Shown here one piece after another: positions 1-5,051 of a stretch of DNA of 5,051 nt. The translations under genes were made by a program, and so were the position numbers. The stretch comes from Flavobacteriaceae bacterium (GTDB taxonomy: Bacteria; Bacteroidota; Bacteroidia; Flavobacteriales; Weeksellaceae). The notes below the pieces were generated by a model. The model had not been told where the DNA came from and searched no databases. It was given only the letters and a program-made list of their open reading frames with translations. The DNA is taken from contig JAISSC010000003.1 of assembly GCA_031273305.1 (NCBI GenBank), positions 1-5,051 on the forward strand, written 5' to 3'. The stretch's first letter is position 1. Each line of letters opens with the position of its first letter.

Positions 1-639
1 TCCAGTATTCCTTTAGACAGTGGGTGGGATTTGCTGTTTACTTATTATTATTCTTTCTATAAGGGTATTCAGATGACGAGAGTTACAGGAGCTTTACAAA
101 ATTCAGGAGTTGAAGTTGCAAAAAAGTTGGATGGAGATAATACTACTCCTACAGATGGAGACTATTCACTCGATATTAATACGATAGGAGATTTGTGGAA
201 ACAAATTGGAAATCCTCCCGGAGTCTATACAATTCCGGATAATAAATATTATGTAAAATTAGCCAACGGAACTATATATAAATTATGGTTTACAGAATTT
301 GGAGGAACTGCCACAGGAGATATAAAGTTTTCTTATGAAGATGTAACCAGCTCTATGGGTATCGTTGAATTGGAAAATAAATCTTCTTTTGGTGTTTATC
401 CGAATCCTGCGGTAAATAAAACAACTACTCTGGTTTATGAGATAAAAGATTCATCTTCCTCTGAAGGAGTTGTAAGTATTTTTAGCTTGGATGGCAGAAA
501 AGTACATGAAGAAAAAATTGCAGGTCAGGCCGGGTTTTATTCAAAAGAGTTAAATCTTTATAAATTGACTCCGGGAGTTTACATTTTAGTTTTTCAGGCA
601 GGAAATTCTAAAGAGTCTAAGAAATTAATAATTAAATAG
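1..639 (+). CDS. hmuY: HmuY-family haem-binding protein with T9SS sorting domain, 5'-truncated
   Basis: The reading frame is open from base 1 and stops at TAG 637-639, giving 212 visible codons; the true start lies upstream. The family is haem-binding proteins that take haem from host haemoproteins and pass it to a TonB-dependent receptor. The fragment begins with a HmuY-like Trp-Asp segment (WDLLFTYYY, fragment residues 9-17). Residues 75-115 resemble the end of the HmuY beta fold (YTIPDNKYYVKL, then IYKLWFTEFGG and IKFSYEDV). From about residue 129 the protein changes to a T9SS type A C-terminal domain. The HmuY part seen here contains no histidine; the only His in the fragment (169) is in the sorting domain. 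The bis-histidine haem ligation of Porphyromonas gingivalis HmuY therefore cannot come from this part; Met25 and Met119 are present. The next gene, a HmuS homologue, supports the family call. Exact ligand and gene name are inferred. Confidence 0.8.
   Translation, partial: SSIPLDSGWDLLFTYYYSFYKGIQMTRVTGALQNSGVEVAKKLDGDNTTPTDGDYSLDINTIGDLWKQIGNPPGVYTIPDNKYYVKLANGTIYKLWFTEFGGTATGDIKFSYEDVTSSMGIVELENKSSFGVYPNPAVNKTTTLVYEIKDSSSSEGVVSIFSLDGRKVHEEKIAGQAGFYSKELNLYKLTPGVYILVFQAGNSKESKKLIIK
385..636 (+). other. T9SS type A C-terminal sorting domain (within the HmuY-like CDS)
   Basis: The last ~84 residues show the usual signature in order: a VYPNPA motif (fragment residues 132-137), a strand with SIFSLDGRKV (159-168), then LNLYKLTPGVYIL (184-196) and the terminal KKLIIK. 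In Bacteroidota this domain directs proteins that have crossed the inner membrane by Sec through the type IX secretion system, where it is normally cleaved and the cargo is attached to the surface or released. It implies that the host has a T9SS and that the HmuY-like cargo acts outside the outer membrane. The N-terminal signal peptide this requires lies outside the window. Confidence 0.88.
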
Positions 640-880
640 TTATAATCGGCTGAGTTTTTGTGAGAGTTGTATTTAATTTGATTAAAATAAATAAATATAA
701 AACCCGTAGTGTGTTATGAAGATTATATGATCGATCATCAGCATAGTAAAAACAATAATGCACTGCGGGTTAAAAATACTTACGATAAATATCTCAATGT
801 AGTATGATAAAGATGTATGTCAGGTTGTTTCAGTATTACAGCATGTCATCACCTGAATTATAAAATAGAAAAATAGTAAT
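640..880. other. Intergenic region between hmuY-like and hmuS-like genes
   Basis: This is 241 bases of AT-rich sequence with no credible gene. The longest ATG-initiated frame noticed is 26 codons (727-807), and it overlaps the hairpin. No convincing Bacteroidota promoter (TTG about 20 bases before TAnnTTTG) was found. The closest -7-like string is TTAATTTG at 673-680, which lacks a correctly spaced TTG. The main structure is the hairpin at 701-771. The end of the region is A-rich (GAAAAATAGTAAT before the ATG at 881), as is usual for Bacteroidota translation starts without a Shine-Dalgarno sequence. The gap is long for one simple operon, so the downstream gene may have its own promoter or sit behind a processing or attenuation site. 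Confidence 0.75.
701..771. promoter_or_regulatory. Long imperfect hairpin with palindromic loop
   Basis: The left arm at 701-717 (AACCCGTAGTGTGTTAT) pairs with the right arm at 755-771 (ATAATGCACTGCGGGTT). In a + strand transcript all 17 positions can pair: 14 Watson-Crick and 3 G-U wobbles. The 37-base loop contains the perfect palindrome ATGATCGATCAT at 727-738, which could form an inner stem or a protein-binding site. The + strand has no T-run after the right arm, so it is not a standard intrinsic terminator for hmuY. On the - strand the stem would be followed by a T-rich stretch, but no convergent gene is visible to need it. Possible roles are transcript 3'-end stabilisation, partial termination or mRNA processing between the two genes. 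The structure is seen in the sequence; its function is inferred. Confidence 0.5.
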
Positions 881-3800
881 ATGAAAAAAAGTAAGATAAT
901 AATTGTTTTAATAACGATTGCCATATGTGTGGCTGCCGTATGGGTGACATGGATAAAAACAGCAGCTCCGACAAAAGTGGCACTGGTGAATTTCCAAAAA
1001 TTCCAGACGACAAGTTTGATACAATCAAATCAGGATAAGTTTATTAAATATGAGGAAGTTTCCCTTGAAGATTTAAGTAAACTTAAAAACTATGATTTTG
1101 TTTTAGGTTTTGGGATGGGGCTTAAGGTAACTCAGGAACAAAGGGAACAGATAAAAAAAATAATGGAGCAGGGAACACCTCTTTATATTTATAGAGCAAC
1201 CAATCCTGAAAATAATCTTTGTAATCTGGACACGATAAAACAAAAAGCCGTTGAATCCTATTTAGACAGCGGAAATAAAAAGAATTATCAGAGTTTGGCA
1301 AGATACATCCGTCAGAATATAGATTCCAAGAGTTTTTTTGTCACTCCGGCGGATTCTTTAGTCAAAACAGCAGAAGATGTTTATTATCACTTAAATGAAA
1401 ATGAAGCCTTTAGCACTATAAAAGAATATGAAGCCTATTTAAAAAAGCATAATTTCTATAAAGAGGGAGCCTATAAAATTGCTATTTTAGGAGGATTGAA
1501 CGATCCGTATAGCGGTAACCGGGAAAATTTAGACAGTTTAATTATAGCGTTACAGAACAAAGGGCTAAATGTATATCCGGTTTCTTCAACAATGGGGAGA
1601 ATGAAATTCCTGCAGGAAATACAACCCGATGCAGTCATTCATTTTGCTCATGGCAGATTGGCGATGGGACAGGCAGATATTGCCGTAGATTGGCTTAAGG
1701 AAAGGAATATCCCTATTTTTATCCCTCTGACCGTTCTCCAGACAAAAGAAGAATGGATGAAAGACCCGATGGGAATGATGGGCGGATTTTTATCTCAAAG
1801 TATAGTAATGCCCGAAATAGACGGAGGAATCTATCCTTATGTGTTAAATGTTCAGGAATTAGATAAAAATAATCTCTATGTTTTTAAAACCATACCCGAC
1901 AGGCTCAAAAGTTTCACTCAAATTGTGCATAATTTTATTGCCCTGAAACATAAAAAGAATGAAGATAAAAAACTGGCGATCTATTATTTTAAAGGTCCCG
2001 GCAAAGAAACTCTTACAGCTCAGGGATTAGAAACTCCTGCTTCTCTCTATAATTTATTAAAAAGGTTAAAACAAGAAGGATATAAGGTAGATAATCTGCC
2101 TGTTTCCGAAAAAGATTTTGAGAATATTTTAATGACACAAGGCTCGGTGATGAGTACCTACGCAGAAGGAGCTTTTGACGAATTTTTACTAAACGGGAAT
2201 CCGGAATTGGTTGAAAAGTCGGAATATGAATCATGGATAAAAAAATCAATCTCCGAAGAAAAATATCAGGACGTAGTACAAACTTACGGACCTGCTCCCG
2301 GAGCCTACATGAGTTTGGATAAAAACGGTAAATCCTATTTAGCAGTTTCCAGAATACAATTTGGAAATGTAGTTTTACTTCCACAGCCTATGGCGGGATT
2401 GGGAGGAGATTCATTTGCCATTATTCACGGAGCTAAAAGTGCTCCACCTCATACTTATATCGGTTCCTATCTGTGGGTTCAGAATGCATTTAAACCGGAT
2501 GCCCTGATTCATTTCGGAACTCACGGAAGTTTAGAATTTACCCCGCAAAAACAGGTAGCCTTAAGCAGTGATGACTGGCCTGACAGGTTAGTAGGCACAA
2601 TTCCTCATTTCTATTACTATACTATCGGGAACATAGGAGAAAGCATGATGGCAAAAAGACGTTCCTATGCAACGGTTGTTTCATATCTTACCCCCGCATT
2701 CATGGAAAGTGATACCCGTTCACAGTTTAAAGAATTGCAGGATAAGATACAATACTATTATAAAATTTCCGAGCAAAAACAGTCTCAGGCTTCGCTGGAT
2801 GTAAAGAAAATTGCCGTTAAAATGGGACTTCACAGGGACTTACGACTGGATAGTATCCTAACAAAGCCTTATACTATGGATGAGATAGAGAGGCTGGAAA
2901 ACTTTGCAGAAGAAATTGCCAATGAAAAAATGAGCGGTCATTTATATACCACAGGAATACCCTATGCTCCGGATAAAGTTCATTCATCAGTATTGGCAAT
3001 GAGTGCAGACCCTATCGCTTACAGTATAGCTGCTCTGGATAAACAGAGAGGGAAGGTCACGGAAAAACAGCTTAAAAACAAGGTTTTCTTCACACGGCAA
3101 TATTTAAGTCCGGCAAAAACATTAGTAAATCAGGTTTTAGGAGGAAAAGCAGTCAACAATGCCGTAATTTGCAATATTGCGGGAATAACTGAAAAGGAAT
3201 TGGAGGAAGCTAAAGAGATTTTAACCCCTCCGAGAAGAATGCGCACTTCAGGCAGTTCGAATAATACTGCAACAAAACCTGCAGGCGGACATGCTTCTGC
3301 AAATTCGGATAAAAAAACAATGGCGAATGTTTCACATTCAAAAGAAGGAGCAAATCCACACGGAAGTTCTGCAAGTGGCAGCCCGCACGGAACCAACGCT
3401 AAAAACCCACATGGAAGCTCTTCAGGTAGTAGCCCGCACGGAACCGATGCCAAAAGTCCACATGGAAGTTCTGCAAGTAGTAGCCCACATGGAACCAACG
3501 CTAAAAGTCCACATGGAAGTTCTGCAAGTAGCAGTCCGCATGGAACCGATGCTAAAAGTCCACATGGAAGTTCTTCAAGTAGTAGCCCACATGGAACCGA
3601 TGCTAAAAGTCCTCACGGAAATTCTTCGAGTGGTAGTTCGCAAGGTTCCGGTATGGCATCGGCAAAACCACAATATACTAAAGAACAAAAAGCAAAAGCC
3701 CGTGCAATTGCAGATATTGAGAGAACAATAAACAACATCAGGGCATATAAAGACGGATTACAAAATAGTCCGGAACTGGAATTGAAATCATTGCTTAATG

Positions 3801-5051
3801 CACTTTCCGGAGGATATATAGCTCCTTCTTCAGGAGGAGATGCCGTTGCTAACCCTAATGCCGTGCCGACCGGAAGAAATTTATATGCAATCAATGCAGA
3901 GGCTACACCATCTGAAGTAGCTTGGGATAAAGGTAAGGATTTGGCAAATGCGACTATATCCCAATATTTTAAGCAACATGGTAAATATCCTCAAAAAGTT
4001 AGTTACACTTTCTGGAGCAGTGAATTTATAGAAAGCGAGGGAACGACCATTGCGCAGGTTCTTTATATGTTGGGCGTTGAACCTGTAAGGGACGGCTTCG
4101 GAAGAGTTTCGGATTTACAATTGATACCTTCGGAGACCTTAGGGCGTCCACGCATTGATGTGGTAGTCCAAACTTCGGGACAATTTAGGGATTTGGCAGC
4201 CTCTCGTTTAGCCCTTATCTCAAGAGCAGTAGAGATGGCAGCAGCGGCTAAAGATGCTAAATTTGAGAATTATGCAGCCAAAGGTACATTGGAAACGGAA
4301 AAAATATTGGTAGAACAGGGCGTTTCCCCTCAGGAAGCACGTCAAATGTCCACACAGCGCATATTTGGCGGTATCAACGGGATGTATGGTACGGGAATAC
4401 AGGAAATGGTTACCAGCGGAGACAAATGGGAAAAAGAAAAAGAGATAGCAGATACCTATATTAACAATATGGGGGCGATATATGGAAGCGATAAGAACTG
4501 GGGAGAATTTCATTCGGGTTTATTGAGAGCGGCTCTTCGCAATACGGATGTAGTAGTTCAACCAAGACAAAGTAACACTTGGGGAGCCTTAAGTCTGGAT
4601 CACGTATATGAGTTTATGGGAGGTATGAATCTTGCTGTAAGAAATGTAACCGGAAAAGACCCGGATGCTTATTTTGCCGATTACAGGAATCATAATAATT
4701 TCAAAATACAGGAATTAAAAGAGGCTATCGGTGTAGAGTCCCGCACTACAATTTTTAACCCTGCTTATATAAAAGAAGTGATGAAAGGAGGCTCTTCGAG
4801 TGCTTCACAAATATCGGAAGTGGTTACCAATACCTACGGATGGAATGTGATGAAACCGGATGTGATCGATAATGAAGTCTGGAACCAGATTTATGATGTT
4901 TATGTAAAAGACAATATGAATTTGGGAACCAAAGAATTTTTCAAAAGAGAAAATCCGGAAGCCTTACAGGAAATAACCGCAGTTATGATGGAAACCGCAC
5001 GAAAAGGTATGTGGAAAGCATCAAACGAACAACTCCAACAGACAGCCGAGC
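881..5051 (+). CDS. hmuS: HmuS-like CobN/BchH-family chelatase subunit, 3'-truncated
   Basis: ATG 881 is chosen because an in-frame TAG lies at 866-868 with no other start between, and the product begins with a basic start and a hydrophobic segment. The frame stays open to the window end (1390 codons), so it already exceeds the roughly 1,250-1,350 residues usual for CobN/BchH. Conserved blocks in order: YGPAPGAYM (469-477), QFGNV (493-497), HFGTHGSLEF with PQKQ (544-558), AKRRSY (591-596), YLTP (602-605), MSGHLY (684-689), GGYIAPSSGGD and PTGRN (977-1000), LGRPRIDVVV (1087-1096), RIFGGINGMYGTG (1160-1172) and FNPAYI (1292-1297). His548 and Glu552 lie in the block that is most conserved among Mg- and Co-chelatase large subunits. 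Unlike cytoplasmic CobN/BchH, it has an N-terminal anchor, as expected for HmuS of haem-uptake loci. HmuS has been linked to removal of iron from haem; that activity here is inferred. A Ser/His-rich insert (about 789-929) interrupts the family alignment. The matching end of CobN is nearly reached, so little probably lies beyond the window, possibly a C-terminal membrane helix. A plain cobaltochelatase role is less likely given the haem context. Confidence 0.9.
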   Translation, partial: MKKSKIIIVLITIAICVAAVWVTWIKTAAPTKVALVNFQKFQTTSLIQSNQDKFIKYEEVSLEDLSKLKNYDFVLGFGMGLKVTQEQREQIKKIMEQGTPLYIYRATNPENNLCNLDTIKQKAVESYLDSGNKKNYQSLARYIRQNIDSKSFFVTPADSLVKTAEDVYYHLNENEAFSTIKEYEAYLKKHNFYKEGAYKIAILGGLNDPYSGNRENLDSLIIALQNKGLNVYPVSSTMGRMKFLQEIQPDAVIHFAHGRLAMGQADIAVDWLKERNIPIFIPLTVLQTKEEWMKDPMGMMGGFLSQSIVMPEIDGGIYPYVLNVQELDKNNLYVFKTIPDRLKSFTQIVHNFIALKHKKNEDKKLAIYYFKGPGKETLTAQGLETPASLYNLLKRLKQEGYKVDNLPVSEKDFENILMTQGSVMSTYAEGAFDEFLLNGNPELVEKSEYESWIKKSISEEKYQDVVQTYGPAPGAYMSLDKNGKSYLAVSRIQFGNVVLLPQPMAGLGGDSFAIIHGAKSAPPHTYIGSYLWVQNAFKPDALIHFGTHGSLEFTPQKQVALSSDDWPDRLVGTIPHFYYYTIGNIGESMMAKRRSYATVVSYLTPAFMESDTRSQFKELQDKIQYYYKISEQKQSQASLDVKKIAVKMGLHRDLRLDSILTKPYTMDEIERLENFAEEIANEKMSGHLYTTGIPYAPDKVHSSVLAMSADPIAYSIAALDKQRGKVTEKQLKNKVFFTRQYLSPAKTLVNQVLGGKAVNNAVICNIAGITEKELEEAKEILTPPRRMRTSGSSNNTATKPAGGHASANSDKKTMANVSHSKEGANPHGSSASGSPHGTNAKNPHGSSSGSSPHGTDAKSPHGSSASSSPHGTNAKSPHGSSASSSPHGTDAKSPHGSSSSSSPHGTDAKSPHGNSSSGSSQGSGMASAKPQYTKEQKAKARAIADIERTINNIRAYKDGLQNSPELELKSLLNALSGGYIAPSSGGDAVANPNAVPTGRNLYAINAEATPSEVAWDKGKDLANATISQYFKQHGKYPQKVSYTFWSSEFIESEGTTIAQVLYMLGVEPVRDGFGRVSDLQLIPSETLGRPRIDVVVQTSGQFRDLAASRLALISRAVEMAAAAKDAKFENYAAKGTLETEKILVEQGVSPQEARQMSTQRIFGGINGMYGTGIQEMVTSGDKWEKEKEIADTYINNMGAIYGSDKNWGEFHSGLLRAALRNTDVVVQPRQSNTWGALSLDHVYEFMGGMNLAVRNVTGKDPDAYFADYRNHNNFKIQELKEAIGVESRTTIFNPAYIKEVMKGGSSSASQISEVVTNTYGWNVMKPDVIDNEVWNQIYDVYVKDNMNLGTKEFFKRENPEALQEITAVMMETARKGMWKASNEQLQQTAE
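893..955 (+). other. N-terminal membrane anchor or uncleaved signal of the HmuS-like protein
   Basis: After MKKSK, residues 5-25 form a continuous hydrophobic stretch (KIIIVLITIAICVAAVWVTW spans it), followed by polar sequence starting TAAPTK. The basic N-terminus suggests that the bulk of the protein lies on the periplasmic side. There is no lipobox; the one Cys (residue 16) is in the middle of the hydrophobic core. A clear signal-peptidase I site is not obvious, so an uncleaved anchor is favoured. Topology is inferred from composition. Confidence 0.75.
3356..3646 (+). repeat. 51-base in-frame tandem repeat encoding PHG motifs, within hmuS
   Basis: Five full 51-base units start at 3356, 3407, 3458, 3509 and 3560, and a decayed sixth starts at 3611. 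Each unit encodes 17 residues made of two half-units, a 9-mer of the form PHGSSASSS and an 8-mer of the form PHGTDAKS or PHGTNAKS. This gives eleven PHG motifs (His 827, 836, 844, 853, 861, 870, 878, 887, 895, 904, 912). The twelfth position has become SQG at 3638-3646. Units 3 and 5 differ at only 3 of 51 bases. Across the eleven motifs the Pro codon is CCA, CCG or CCT and His is CAC or CAT, while Gly is always GGA. The unit is a multiple of three, so gain or loss of copies keeps the frame. The stretch is probably disordered in the protein. Confidence 0.95.

Noticed and set aside
31..33. TTG as a start codon for the first gene
   Set aside because: The frame is open to base 1 and the residues before it (including the Trp-Asp pair of the HmuY motif WDLLFTYYY) belong to the domain, so the gene is truncated by the window.
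658..680. Possible Bacteroidota promoter (TTG and TTAATTTG)
   Set aside because: The -7 element has a mismatch at a key position and the TTG spacing is about 12 bases, too short for the usual architecture.
727..807. A 26-codon ORF with two histidines near its start
   Set aside because: It lies across the hairpin loop and right arm, has no recognisable similarity or start signal, and is of a length expected by chance.
820..856. Six-base inverted repeat TCAGGT/ACCTGA upstream of hmuS
   Set aside because: The arms are short, the 25-base loop is long, and pairing does not extend in either direction; this is within chance expectation.
2013..2384. Open - strand frame inside hmuS (also 3613-3894 and 4220-4513)
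   Set aside because: They overlap well-conserved hmuS coding sequence and have no recognisable domains, so they are treated as chance antisense frames.
3130..3498. Open - strand frame with Cys-Gly-Leu repeats
   Set aside because: It is an antisense shadow of the same 51-base repeat, with no independent start signal or family resemblance.
3356..3646. Regular repeats considered as a CRISPR array
   Set aside because: The units are contiguous with no unique spacers, are exact multiples of three, and are translated in the hmuS frame.
3291..3731. Open + strand frame of 146 codons with a repetitive Met/Val/His product
   Set aside because: It is the out-of-frame reading of the PHG repeat; the tandem repeat removes stops in several frames. 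The hmuS frame is continuous and carries conserved motifs on both sides.

Overview
The window looks like a haem-acquisition (hmu-type) locus from a member of the Bacteroidota. Three things point there: a HmuY-family protein carrying a type IX secretion (T9SS) C-terminal sorting domain, a membrane-anchored CobN/BchH-family protein of the HmuS type, and AT-rich DNA with an A-rich stretch instead of a Shine-Dalgarno sequence ahead of the start codon. The order or genus cannot be fixed from this sequence. Both genes are on the + strand and both are cut by the window edges.

Layout: 1-639 is the 3' part of a hmuY-like gene, with its start upstream of the window. Its product ends in a T9SS type A sorting domain, so it is probably exported to the cell surface. 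640-880 is a 241-base intergenic region with no credible gene. It holds a long imperfect hairpin (arms 701-717 and 755-771) whose loop contains a perfect 12-base palindrome (727-738). 881-5051 is one uninterrupted reading frame of 1390 codons, still open at the window end. It encodes a HmuS-like large chelatase-family subunit with an N-terminal membrane anchor and a full run of BchH/ChlH/CobN motifs.

The most unusual feature lies inside the hmuS-like gene. About 140 residues of low-complexity Ser/Gly/His-rich sequence (about 789-929) sit between two conserved blocks. Within it, eleven Pro-His-Gly motifs recur at alternating 9- and 8-residue spacing, encoded by a 51-base tandem repeat. The PHG core is kept while its codons drift, which suggests selection on the protein. 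A metal- or porphyrin-binding tether is a reasonable but unproven reading.

Working model (inference): the HmuY-like protein captures haem outside the cell, a TonB-dependent receptor not seen here imports it, and the membrane-anchored HmuS-like protein handles the porphyrin on the periplasmic side, perhaps removing the iron. The His-rich loop could bind substrate or released metal.
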